From: CAYWMD01 sp964458575
Lineage (GTDB): Bacteria > Verrucomicrobiota > Verrucomicrobiia > Limisphaerales > JADLHS01
Assembly: GCA_964458575.1 (NCBI GenBank)
Contig: CAYWMD010000002.1
Location: 124,001 to 188,000 of the forward strand
DNA length: 64,000 nt
Direction: 5' to 3'
Both the position numbers and the translations under genes were made by a program. The notes below the pieces were generated by a model. It did not search any database. It worked only from the letters and a program-made list of their open reading frames with translations, and had not been told where the DNA came from. How positions within the stretch are numbered: the stretch's first letter is position 1; each line of letters opens with the position of its first letter. Shown here piece by piece: positions 1 to 8,342 of this stretch.

Positions 1-2
1 AT

Positions 3-1319
3 TGCCTGACCATCGGCGAGGTATTGCGCTTGGCGGGTTACCGCACGTACGCGGTGGGCAAATGGCACGTGGCGCGCAACACAAAACCGGAAGGGGAGAA
101 ATACAACTGGCCGCTGCAACGCGGCTTCGATCATCACTATGGCATCATCGGTGGCGCGTCGGATTATTTCAAAGCTCCGCGTCTCACGCGCGACAATGAC
201 TGCTTTGCCTGGGACACCGATCCCGAGTACAAGCCCGAGACCTTTTACCTCACCGATGCGTTTGCCCATCACGCGGTGAAGTTCCTGAACGACCACGCGC
301 GAACTGCTGGCGGAAAACCGTTCTTTCTGTACCTGGCTTTCACCGCCGCGCATTGGCCGATCCAGGCGATTGAGTCGGACATTGACAACTACAACGGACA
401 GTACGACGCGGGCTACGAAGCCATACGCCAGGCGCGCTGGCAGCGCCTGAAATCAATGGGCCTCGTCAATCCGGCGTGGACGCTCTCGCCGACCGTTGGC
501 GAATGGGACAAATTTCCCGAACCCAAGTGGGAGGCGCGCATGATGCAGGCGTATGCCGCGATGGTGACGCGCATGGACCAGGGCGTGGGCCGCGTCGTGG
601 GGACACTCAAGGAGAACGGCGTTTTCGACAACACCATCATCTTCTTTCTGCAAGACAACGGCGCCTGCGCCGAGCCCGTGAAACACGAGAATCCGGAGTC
701 CTACCGCCTCCAGCCCGGCGCGCCCGACACCTTTCTCGGTTACGGACGCAATCTGGCCAACGTGAGCAACACCCCTTACCGCTACTACAAACATTGGCAA
801 CATGAGGGCGGCATCAGCACTCCGCTGATCGTGCACTGGCCCGCCGGCATTCCGGCCGCCCGCCGCAACCAGCTTGTGAACGACCCCGGGCACTTGATTG
901 ATTTGATGGCCACCTGCGTTGACGTGGCTCAGGCGAAATATCCGCGCCGGTTCAAAGGCGAGACGATCCGGCCAATGGAAGGGGTGAGTCTCGTGCCGGC
1001 GCTGTCGGGCCGGCCGCTGAAACGAAAGTCACCAATCTTCTGGGAACACGAAGGCAACCGCGCCGTGCGCGACGGGCAATGGAAACTGGTTTCGGCCCAC
1101 GCCGGCGGCCAGGGCGAATGGGAATTGTATGACCTGGAAGCTGACCGCACCGAGATGCACGATCTGGCAAAGGCGATGCCTGATCGTGTCAAAAAGCTGG
1201 CCGCCCTATGGCAGCAATGGGCCGAACGGGTGGGCGTCCAGCCGTGGCCGCTGAAAGCCCGTCCTTCCTCGCCCGTGCCCGTGACGGACGCCGCGAAACC
1301 CGCACCGGCAAACCCGTAA
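3..1319 (+). CDS. Sulfatase (arylsulfatase A-like), N-terminus missing at window edge
   Basis: The reading frame is open from base 3, so the gene begins outside the window; the TTG at 24 is only an internal codon. About 438 residues are visible. They carry the sulfatase signature GKWH (residues GYRTYAVGKWHV near the start), a metal-site-like stretch FFLQDNGAC, and the C-terminal GGISTPLIVHWPAGI and WELYDLEADRTEMHDLA blocks typical of alkaline-phosphatase-fold sulfatases. The N-terminal part with the formylglycine Cys/Ser is off the window, so the active-site residue cannot be checked. Such enzymes remove sulfate esters, usually from sulfated polysaccharides, in the periplasm or outside the cell. 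It converges with the next sulfatase. Substrate unknown. Confidence 0.9.
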   Translation, partial: CLTIGEVLRLAGYRTYAVGKWHVARNTKPEGEKYNWPLQRGFDHHYGIIGGASDYFKAPRLTRDNDCFAWDTDPEYKPETFYLTDAFAHHAVKFLNDHARTAGGKPFFLYLAFTAAHWPIQAIESDIDNYNGQYDAGYEAIRQARWQRLKSMGLVNPAWTLSPTVGEWDKFPEPKWEARMMQAYAAMVTRMDQGVGRVVGTLKENGVFDNTIIFFLQDNGACAEPVKHENPESYRLQPGAPDTFLGYGRNLANVSNTPYRYYKHWQHEGGISTPLIVHWPAGIPAARRNQLVNDPGHLIDLMATCVDVAQAKYPRRFKGETIRPMEGVSLVPALSGRPLKRKSPIFWEHEGNRAVRDGQWKLVSAHAGGQGEWELYDLEADRTEMHDLAKAMPDRVKKLAALWQQWAERVGVQPWPLKARPSSPVPVTDAAKPAPANP

Positions 1320-1433
1320 AGCGCGGCGCGGAACAGCCTCGTCTTCCGCTCGATCATCGCGACTGCGTTGCACCTCTCCGGCCGACGCCGCCTTAATTAG
1401 CCGCGTCGCGCCATTCCGCCCGTGGTTGGGAAT

Positions 1434-3020
1434 TCATTCCTTCTTCTTTTTGGGCGGCGCTTTCGCATTGGGCAGCGGCATGGATTCGGGCGGGTCTTTG
1501 ACTGGCACCTTGAGTTCCCGGCGCAAACGTTCCAATTCAGCGTGCAGCCCGCGTTGCGCGTCCGCGTAACCGGGTTCACCGTAAACGCTGCGCATCTCCT
1601 GCGGGTCCTTTTGCAGGTCGAACAACTCCCAATAATCCACGTCCGGGTAATAGAAATGGACGAGCTTGTATCGGTCGGTCACCACGCCGTAGTGACGCCG
1701 GACGCTGTGCGCGCCGGGGTACTCGTAATAATGGTAGTAAAAGCTTTTGCGCCAATCGGGCGGGGTCTGGCCGCGCAGCAATGGCACCAGGCTGCGGCCC
1801 TGAATGTCTCCGGGTACCGGGACGCCGGCCGCTTCGAGAAACGTGCTGGCGAAATCCAGATTGGAAACCAGCTCCCGGTTGCGGCTGCCCGGCTGGGTGA
1901 CGCCGGGCCAGCGGATGAGCAATGGCGTGCGCAGCGACTGTTCGAAAATCCACCGTTTGTCGAACCACCCGTGCTCGCCAACGTAAAATCCCTGGTCCGA
2001 CGAGTACACGACGATGGTATTCTCGGACAGGCCTTCGTCGTCGAGGTACTTCAGCAATCGCGCCACGCTCTCCTCCACCGACGCAATACAGCCGAGGTAG
2101 TCGTGCAGGTACCGTTGGTAACGCCAGCGCACGAGTGCCTGGCCCTGGGGGTTTGCCTTGCGGAAGGCCTCGTTCCGCGGTTCGTAGTAGGCGTTCCAGG
2201 TTTTCAGTTGTTCATCGGTCAGGCCGGGCGGCGGACGCAGCTTGGCGTCGAGGTCGGAGAACGTCTGCGCGAGGGTCATGTTTTGTTCGCGCTCCGCCTT
2301 GCCGCGTCCCGAGTAGTCGTCGAACAGCGTCTCCGGCTCGGCGAATTTCCGGTCCTGGTTCCAATTCAGGTATTTCAAATTCGGCGACCACTCGCGATGC
2401 GGCGCCTTGTGCTGGCACATGAGCAGAAAGGGTTTTGATTTGTCGCGCTGCTTCAGCCAGTCGAGGGACAGGTCGGTGATGATGTCGGTGACGTAACCGT
2501 CGCGCTGGACGCGTTCGCCCATCCGGATCATCGGCGGGTTGTAATAACGTCCCTGGCCCGGGAGGATGTCCCAGTAATCAAAACCGGTCGGGTCGGTCAC
2601 CAGATGCCATTTGCCGACGATGGCGGTTTGGTAACCGGCGGCATGGAGCAGCTTGGGCATGGTCGGTTGCGAGCCATCGAAACGGCCGCGGTTGTTGTCA
2701 TAAAATCCGTTGGCGTGGCTGTATTTTCCGGTGAGTACCGAGGCGCGACTGGGCCCGCAGATCGAATTCGGCACGACCGCGCGGTTGAAGATCATCCCTT
2801 CCCGGGCCAGCCGGTCAATGTATGGCGTCTGGATCAGATGGCGCGCGTCGCCATAAGCGCTGATCGCTTGATACGCGTGATCGTCGGCGAAAATAAAAAC
2901 GATGTTGGGCGGTTTCCCGGCGGCGTGGGCGCCGGGCGTCGCGGAAATCAGGCAGCCGCCCCAGGCAAGAACACTGAGGAACAAGAGCGGCACGGTTTGA
3001 CGGGGGCTTGGATGTTTCAT
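1434..3020 (-). CDS. Secreted sulfatase, formylglycine type
   Basis: 528 residues, close to the usual size of bacterial sulfatases. The N-terminus (MKHPSPRQTVPLLFLSVLAW...ATPGAHAA) is a Sec signal peptide with an AHA-A-like cleavage site. PPNIVFIFADDHAYQ holds the first metal-binding Asp pair. NSICGPSRASVLTGK contains the CxPSR maturation motif, with Cys88 the residue expected to become formylglycine. YQTAIVGKWHL, YSSDQGFYVGEHGWFDKRW and LRTPLLIRWPGV follow in family order. The role is exported sulfate-ester hydrolysis, probably on polysaccharide; the substrate cannot be told. The C-terminal tail is lysine-rich (APPKKKKE). The next sulfatase lies 75 bases upstream on the same strand, so the two may be cotranscribed. 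Confidence 0.93.
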   Translation of the reverse strand: MKHPSPRQTVPLLFLSVLAWGGCLISATPGAHAAGKPPNIVFIFADDHAYQAISAYGDARHLIQTPYIDRLAREGMIFNRAVVPNSICGPSRASVLTGKYSHANGFYDNNRGRFDGSQPTMPKLLHAAGYQTAIVGKWHLVTDPTGFDYWDILPGQGRYYNPPMIRMGERVQRDGYVTDIITDLSLDWLKQRDKSKPFLLMCQHKAPHREWSPNLKYLNWNQDRKFAEPETLFDDYSGRGKAEREQNMTLAQTFSDLDAKLRPPPGLTDEQLKTWNAYYEPRNEAFRKANPQGQALVRWRYQRYLHDYLGCIASVEESVARLLKYLDDEGLSENTIVVYSSDQGFYVGEHGWFDKRWIFEQSLRTPLLIRWPGVTQPGSRNRELVSNLDFASTFLEAAGVPVPGDIQGRSLVPLLRGQTPPDWRKSFYYHYYEYPGAHSVRRHYGVVTDRYKLVHFYYPDVDYWELFDLQKDPQEMRSVYGEPGYADAQRGLHAELERLRRELKVPVKDPPESMPLPNAKAPPKKKKE

Positions 3021-3095
3021 GCTGGTCTGGAATCTACTTCGAGCGGTTTCAAAATGAATTTTCGTTTAGTTCGTTGAACTGAGCGCAGCCTTGGA

Positions 3096-4613
3096 TTACT
3101 GCCGGTTGGCGCCGGCGCCTGCTTCGGCGTCCGGCTGCGTGTTTGCGTCAGTGGATGGCTGAGCGTCGATTTCTGGTTTTGATCGGCGGTTCGCACCCTC
3201 TGCCTTTCCCTGACGCGATTTTGCCTTCAACTCGGTTTCCAGACCCCGGTCACCTTGCTGGGCGATCCACGCATCCAATTCGCGGGACAGCCGGGCTTTG
3301 ATGCCCGCGAAGCGGGTGTCGTCCGCGAGGTTCTTTGATTCGTAAGGATCGGTTTCGAGGTCGTAAAGCTCCACGCCCGGGCGATGCGACAGCCACCGGA
3401 CGCGGGCGGCCAGGGCCGGATTGTGCGCCGCGTCCCGCGCCCACGATTCGAAAACATCCGTTTCGTGGATGCCGTTGATCCAGTATTCGTTCTCCGGCGT
3501 CAGATTGCGGATGAGCTTGTAGCGCGCGTCGCGAACCGCGCGCATCGGGTAGGGTTGTTTGAAGCCGATGATCCCGACGGTTGTGTGTTCGGCGAAAACG
3601 TAATCCCGGAGTCGGTTTGTCTCGCCCCGTAACACCGGGAGAAAACTGCGTCCATCAAAGCCGCGAAGCCCATGTGCATCCGGACAACCGGTGTCAATGG
3701 TCGCGGGATCCACTCCGGCAGCCTCGAGCAACGTTGGCGGCACATCCACGTATTGCATGAGCGCGTCGCTGGCGGACCCGGGTTTGATCCGGCCCGGCCA
3801 CCGGGCGAACGCCGAAACGCGAATGCCCGCGTCGTAGAGCGACCACTTGCCGCCGTACGGGAAGGAACTGCCTTGCTCGCTGACAAAGACGACCAGCGTG
3901 TTGGCTGCCTGGCCGGAAGCGTCGAGCGCGCGCAGCGCCGCACCAATTTGCGCATCGAGCTGCGCGATCTCCGCGTAGTAGTTCGCGAGGTTGGTGCGGG
4001 TCACTCCGTTGTCATGCAGATACGGCGGGATTTTGATTTTAGCTGGAGCAAATCCATTGGTTGGCCCGCGGTTCCATGGCGAATGTGGATCGTTGGAGGC
4101 AAGCACGGCCAGCCACGGTTGTGACTTGTCGCGATTGATGAACGCCGCGAGCGCAGCCGTGTCGTCCGCGCTGCCGCCGAGAATTTCAAGTGGAAACGTG
4201 GCCGGCGGGCCGACGTGCGATTTGCCCAGCAGGCCCACACGGTAGCCGCGCGCTTTCAAATGGCTGAAGATACTCTTCGTGCCGTCGTAGGCGCGCGTGT
4301 GGTTCGGATACGCGCCGCTGCGAACCGGGAACAGACCCGTGTACAGCGCGTGCCGGCAGGGCGAACAGGTGGGTGCGGGTGTAAACATGCCGCGCAATGC
4401 CATGCCCTCACGCGCCAGGCGGTCAATATTCGGCGTTTTGACATCGGGATTGCCCACGCAGCCAAGGTCGCGCCAGTTCAGGTCGTCCGCGATCAGCAGC
4501 AAAAAATTCGGACGATCGGCGGCCAGAACGGGAAGCAGCGAGAGTGCACACAGCAGCAGAATCAAAAACCGGGCGACAGGAGTGCGCGCGGGCGGATGGG
4601 GGTGGCAGAACAT
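3096..4613 (-). CDS. Secreted sulfatase, formylglycine type (CSPCR variant)
   Basis: 505 residues from the ATG at 4613. The frame stays open upstream to 4697, but the ATG at 4613 directly precedes a clear signal peptide (FLILLLCALSLLPVLAADRP), so it is preferred. RPNFLLLIADDLNW supplies the metal-binding Asp pair. TCSPCRHALYTGL is the C-x-P-x-R motif with Cys83 as the candidate formylglycine and a Cys where Ser is more usual. YRVGLLGKSHVGP replaces the commoner GKWH. The heparan N-sulfatase-like pattern (KTPNIDRLAREGMALRGMFTPAPTCSPCR) suggests the SGSH-like branch, but the substrate is not established. The last 40 or so residues are polar and low-complexity. Confidence 0.92.
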   Translation of the reverse strand: MFCHPHPPARTPVARFLILLLCALSLLPVLAADRPNFLLLIADDLNWRDLGCVGNPDVKTPNIDRLAREGMALRGMFTPAPTCSPCRHALYTGLFPVRSGAYPNHTRAYDGTKSIFSHLKARGYRVGLLGKSHVGPPATFPLEILGGSADDTAALAAFINRDKSQPWLAVLASNDPHSPWNRGPTNGFAPAKIKIPPYLHDNGVTRTNLANYYAEIAQLDAQIGAALRALDASGQAANTLVVFVSEQGSSFPYGGKWSLYDAGIRVSAFARWPGRIKPGSASDALMQYVDVPPTLLEAAGVDPATIDTGCPDAHGLRGFDGRSFLPVLRGETNRLRDYVFAEHTTVGIIGFKQPYPMRAVRDARYKLIRNLTPENEYWINGIHETDVFESWARDAAHNPALAARVRWLSHRPGVELYDLETDPYESKNLADDTRFAGIKARLSRELDAWIAQQGDRGLETELKAKSRQGKAEGANRRSKPEIDAQPSTDANTQPDAEAGAGANRQ

Positions 4614-4745
4614 CAGACCTCTGGGCCGCTCGCCAGCCAACGTGGTGCGGCGACGGGGAGGGCAAAGGGAAGGATGATCGCACGCTTCCTGACGCACTTG
4701 GACGGCCGGGTTTTCGGTGTGGGCAATTGCATGTCGGCTTCCAGC

Positions 4746-5594
4746 CTAGTAGGAATTGGCCGACTGGCGAGGACTATGGTAACTCAGCCAATGTAGGTCC
4801 GGATCACCCGCGGTTACCGGGATGGTGGCCCCGGTGATTTCCCCTCCCGTGTAGGCGGCCACGCTGCGGGCGCGGGGATCGCGGGAGAGGACGCCCCGCC
4901 AACGGTGAATCTCCGAGTGACCGTCCACGAAGGCCACGCCGACCGCGCCATTGTGATAGGTGGACGGAATATCGCTGAAACGGGTCTGGCGCGGCGGATT
5001 GAATTGCGCGTCGTTGATACTGTCGGGGTGTTCATCGAGCATCAACATGGTTTCGGCCGGACCGGGAAAAGTAAATTCGGCGCCCTTGCCTACTGCCTTG
5101 TAGATCGGATCCACCGCGGTGCCGCCGCCGGGTCCGTTGGCGGAAACGCTGCGGACCCGTTCGGTCCATCCCAACCGGTTTTGGGCGGCGCTCACGAAAA
5201 CGTCGGCCGGACACCGGAAGATGCTTTTGGCTTTGCCGAAATGTCGCGCCAAGCTGTAGGGATGGTCGCCCAGCAGATTCAACTGGTTTGTATTGTCCCT
5301 GGCAGTGTCCCAGGTCAGCCACCCCAGCGCCCAGGAATCGGTTCGCGTTCCGACTTTGGGCACGAGATCGTTGTTCTCGGCCAGATAGGACTGCCAGGCG
5401 AGCATGAGCTGGCGCGTGTTGTTCATGCAGTAAACCGCCTTGGCCTTCGCTTTGGCGCGGCTCAACGCCGGCAGGAGCAGTGCCGCCAGAATCGCGATGA
5501 TGGCGATGACCACCAGCAATTCAATGAGAGTGAAAGCTGATTTGCCACCGTGCCGGCGGCTTCCGGTCTCAATCGAATCCATCTCGATAGACAT
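4746..5594 (-). CDS. Prepilin-type N-terminal cleavage/methylation protein (verrucomicrobial H-X9-DG type)
   Basis: 282 residues from the ATG at 5594; an in-frame ATG at 5582 is an equally good start, and longer starts give low-complexity sequence. SAFTLIELLVVIAIIAILAA is a canonical type IV prepilin/pseudopilin leader: cleavage is expected just before the Phe, with the conserved Glu at position 5 of the mature protein. Then comes the AKAKAVYCMNNTRQLMLAW segment and, near the end, VAFVDGHSEIHRW, the 'DGH' C-terminal signature of the large pseudopilin-like families of Verrucomicrobiota and Planctomycetota. It is probably an exported surface or secretion-associated protein; the exact role of this expanded family is unknown. 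It stands alone between the sulfatases and the signalling genes. Confidence 0.85.
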   Translation of the reverse strand: MSIEMDSIETGSRRHGGKSAFTLIELLVVIAIIAILAALLLPALSRAKAKAKAVYCMNNTRQLMLAWQSYLAENNDLVPKVGTRTDSWALGWLTWDTARDNTNQLNLLGDHPYSLARHFGKAKSIFRCPADVFVSAAQNRLGWTERVRSVSANGPGGGTAVDPIYKAVGKGAEFTFPGPAETMLMLDEHPDSINDAQFNPPRQTRFSDIPSTYHNGAVGVAFVDGHSEIHRWRGVLSRDPRARSVAAYTGGEITGATIPVTAGDPDLHWLSYHSPRQSANSY

Positions 5595-5959
5595 CTCAAA
5601 GCCATATCCGATTGCGACACGGAATCCAAGCTGGAAAGCATCCCGCACGCGAGCAGGCGAAAGTGGTGTCAAATTCCTTGTGCCAGGGCAGCGACCGCAA
5701 ATCGCACGTTCGTGCCCGTCGCGGCCGGATGTTTGTGGTCGCGAGGAGTTGTTTTCACACGGAGGCGAGGAACACCGCAATCCTCGTCCGGACGCCCGGG
5801 AGCAATGTGGCGCGGGTGTCGGCAAGGAGCAGGCATGTCCTTTTCCTGGCGGGATTTGATCAACTTCACGAACGCATCTGCCATCAGATTTTCAATACCA
5901 GCCGGCGGATGCGCCGATCGTTGGTGGCCGGAAGTGTGTTTCCTTTCGTGGAGGATTAA
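5595..5959. other. Intergenic stretch without a supported gene
   Basis: 365 bases between the prepilin-like gene and the stop codon of the next minus-strand response regulator. Several overlapping open frames cross it, but none has a recognisable product, start signal or plausible composition. It should hold the promoter of the prepilin-like gene. No clear -35/-10 pair, sigma-54 site, sigma-28 site or terminator hairpin was identified. Confidence 0.5.
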
Positions 5960-7111
5960 TTAGATGGCCTCGACGAAGATCGGTTCGTTCACGCCGGAGA
6001 CGTGCTCGAAATTCTGGATTTTTTCGAGCGTCATCTCGTTCAAGCGATGGCCCGCCGAGAGGATGAGGATGCCATCCTTGGTTTCCACGTTCGAGCGCAA
6101 CACCATGCCGACCTTGAGGTCCTTGGGCGACACGGAAACACTCGGACGGGATGGATCGGAAACGGCCGCGGCGCCCAACAGGGCGGTGCGGACACGGGTC
6201 AGAAGCTGCGGGTCGTACCAGCCCTGGCGCGCCTGCATTTCATCGAGCGCCGTCAATCGTGAGATGCCCGCGCCCTGCAGTTGCACCATGTCGAGCAGGA
6301 TTTTCAACAACCGGGCGCCGGCCGGAATGGTGTTTTCCTTCACGTCGTCGGGTGGGAATCCGGTCCCGTCGAACCGCTTGTGCTGGTAACGGACGATACG
6401 GGCCACGCCGTCCAGCCGCGGGATGTTGGCCAGCAGACGGGCGGCAATCTCCGGCATCTTCGCCACCAACTGTTCCTCGACCTTGGACAACGTCTGGCCC
6501 GCGCGGGCCTTGACGACCGTTTCCGCCGGCAGCGTGACGTAACCGATGGGCGCAAGCATCGCGGCGAGATGAATCTCCCACGCATTCTCCATCGGTGATT
6601 TCGGCGTGGTCTCGGCGAGAATGGCCCGCACGGTTTCGGCGCGGCCAAACGAGCCGGGGTCAACCATGGACAAAATGTCGGTGAGCAACTTGATGCTGCC
6701 GCTGAGGGTTTTGTTGAGGAGAACCTTCTCGGCCATGACCAGGCGGTGTTGGGTCAGGGCATCGGTCAGCGCCTTGGACAAAACTTCGGGGGGGCAGGGC
6801 TTGGTGAGGAAGCGAAAAATGTTGCCTTCGTTGACCACCTTGATGGCGGCTTCGAGGTCGGCGTTACCGGTCAACATCATGCGCACGGTGTCGGGCGCGC
6901 GCTGCCAGACTTGCGCTAGAAACTGGATGCCATCCATGCCGGGCATCTGGCGGTCGGCGATCACAACGGCGTACGGCCCGCGCTGGGCGAGTTTCTCGAG
7001 GCCGATTTCGCCACCCTCGGCGGTATCGAGTTGAAACTGGCGGCGGAAATTCCGCTCACACGCGGCGAGCAGGTTGGAATCGTCATCCACAAAGAGAATT
7101 CTTTCACTCAT
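5960..7111 (-). CDS. Response regulator with degenerate HD-GYP-like output domain
   Basis: 383 residues from the ATG at 7111 (MSERILFVDDD); the upstream extension is unlike coding sequence. Residues 1-125 form a receiver with acidic D9-D11, phospho-acceptor Asp53 (VVIADRQMPG), Thr in MMLTGNA and Lys in LTKPC. A C-terminal region of about 200 residues has the outline of an HD-GYP domain but lost its metal ligands: where HDIGK is expected it reads LAPIGYVTLP, and the HHExxDGxGYP block is YQHKRFDGTGFPPDD. It is therefore probably catalytically dead for cyclic-di-GMP hydrolysis (inference) and may act by binding. It is third in a minus-strand operon after the hybrid kinase and the REC-HDOD gene, 10 bases from the latter. 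Confidence 0.85.
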   Translation of the reverse strand: MSERILFVDDDSNLLAACERNFRRQFQLDTAEGGEIGLEKLAQRGPYAVVIADRQMPGMDGIQFLAQVWQRAPDTVRMMLTGNADLEAAIKVVNEGNIFRFLTKPCPPEVLSKALTDALTQHRLVMAEKVLLNKTLSGSIKLLTDILSMVDPGSFGRAETVRAILAETTPKSPMENAWEIHLAAMLAPIGYVTLPAETVVKARAGQTLSKVEEQLVAKMPEIAARLLANIPRLDGVARIVRYQHKRFDGTGFPPDDVKENTIPAGARLLKILLDMVQLQGAGISRLTALDEMQARQGWYDPQLLTRVRTALLGAAAVSDPSRPSVSVSPKDLKVGMVLRSNVETKDGILILSAGHRLNEMTLEKIQNFEHVSGVNEPIFVEAI

Positions 7112-7121
7112 AACTTTCAAT

Positions 7122-8342
7122 TTAGGTTGCGGTCGCGAGCTGCGTTTCGTCGAAGTGCTGCCAACATCGGTCGCGCCAGGTTTCGACGTGGCCGGCGAGA
7201 CCCAGCGCGGCGAGATGCGCCGAATCCATCGCCTGGCCCGTTCGCGCGTCCGGGATGCGGCTCTGTTCGTGTGCGAAGGCATTGGCGACGTGTACGGCAA
7301 TCAGCGGCGAGAAGGTCGTCACCGCGCAGTCAGCCGGCCGGTGGTGAAAGGCGACGGCTTCGATGATGGGGTTGGGCAAGCCCCACAAGCCGAGCAGGTA
7401 CGCGCCCACTTCGGCGTGCGTGGCGCCAAACGCATCCAGTTCCGCCTGCCACGCGGCTTGTTTCTGCTCGCGCGCGATGGCCATGGCGCGCACGTATTCC
7501 TCCGGCAGCCCCCCGGCCAGGACCAACCGCCCGACGTCGTGCAACATTCCGGCCAGGAAACACTGATCGTTGGTTTTTGCGTCGCAACGTTCGCTTTCGG
7601 CAATGCGCCGCGCGAAGACCGCGGTCATCCAGCCATGTTGCGCCAGAGATTCGAGGGAAAATGACCGCAACACCTTCGCGTCAAATTGCGAGAAGACCTG
7701 CAACGAGAGCACCAGCGCCCGCACAATCGTCAAACCCAGATAGGTCACCGCCTCAGTGGGATTGGAGATGGGTTGGGAGAGACCGAAGAAGGCCGAGTTG
7801 ACCAGTTGGATCAATTTCGTGGTCATGCCGATGTCCTTGGAGACAATCTCGCCGATGCGTTCCAGGTCGGGGTCCTCCTTGCGCAACTCCTCCGTGAGCT
7901 GGAGGTGGAGCGACGGCAGGCTGGGCAGGCAGCGGACGCGGGTGGCCAATTCCTTCAGCCGTTCGCTGGCCAGCAGTTCGCGCAAGGCGAACGAGCGCGT
8001 GATGGCGTTGCGCAGTTCCTCGGCGTCGCATGGTTTGGAGAGATACTGGTGGGCCGGGCCGACCAGCCGCAACACCGCCTCGCGTTCGGCGTGGCCGGAC
8101 AGGACGAGCCGCACCGTGTGGGGATGCCGTTTCATCACTTCCGTGAGCAACTGCGCGCCGTCCATTCCCGGCATCATCATGTCGGTCACGATGACATCCA
8201 CCGGCACGGTGGTGAGCACCGCGAGCGCTTCGGGGCCGCTCCCGACGAAGTGCATGTCCCACTCGTGGCGCATGGCGCGCAACTGCCGTTGCAGTCCCTG
8301 CAGGACTTTTTGCTCATCGTCCACGAATAGCAGTGTCTTCAT
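7122..8342 (-). CDS. Response regulator with HDOD output domain
   Basis: 406 residues. The N-terminal receiver (about 1-120) has D8/D9, phospho-acceptor Asp54 (VIVTDMMMPGMDG), Ser in LVLSGHA and Lys in YLSKPC. It is followed by an HDOD domain (about 135-350): RVRCLPSLPSLHLQLTEEL, DIGMTTKLIQLVNSAFFG, AGMLHDVGRLVLAGGLP and VAFHHRP. HDOD proteins are non-enzymatic or weakly characterised relatives of HD phosphohydrolases used in signalling and motility control. Its start overlaps the end of the upstream kinase gene by four bases (ATGA), so the pair is translationally coupled and this is the likely phosphotransfer partner of that kinase. Confidence 0.9.
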   Translation of the reverse strand: MKTLLFVDDEQKVLQGLQRQLRAMRHEWDMHFVGSGPEALAVLTTVPVDVIVTDMMMPGMDGAQLLTEVMKRHPHTVRLVLSGHAEREAVLRLVGPAHQYLSKPCDAEELRNAITRSFALRELLASERLKELATRVRCLPSLPSLHLQLTEELRKEDPDLERIGEIVSKDIGMTTKLIQLVNSAFFGLSQPISNPTEAVTYLGLTIVRALVLSLQVFSQFDAKVLRSFSLESLAQHGWMTAVFARRIAESERCDAKTNDQCFLAGMLHDVGRLVLAGGLPEEYVRAMAIAREQKQAAWQAELDAFGATHAEVGAYLLGLWGLPNPIIEAVAFHHRPADCAVTTFSPLIAVHVANAFAHEQSRIPDARTGQAMDSAHLAALGLAGHVETWRDRCWQHFDETQLATAT

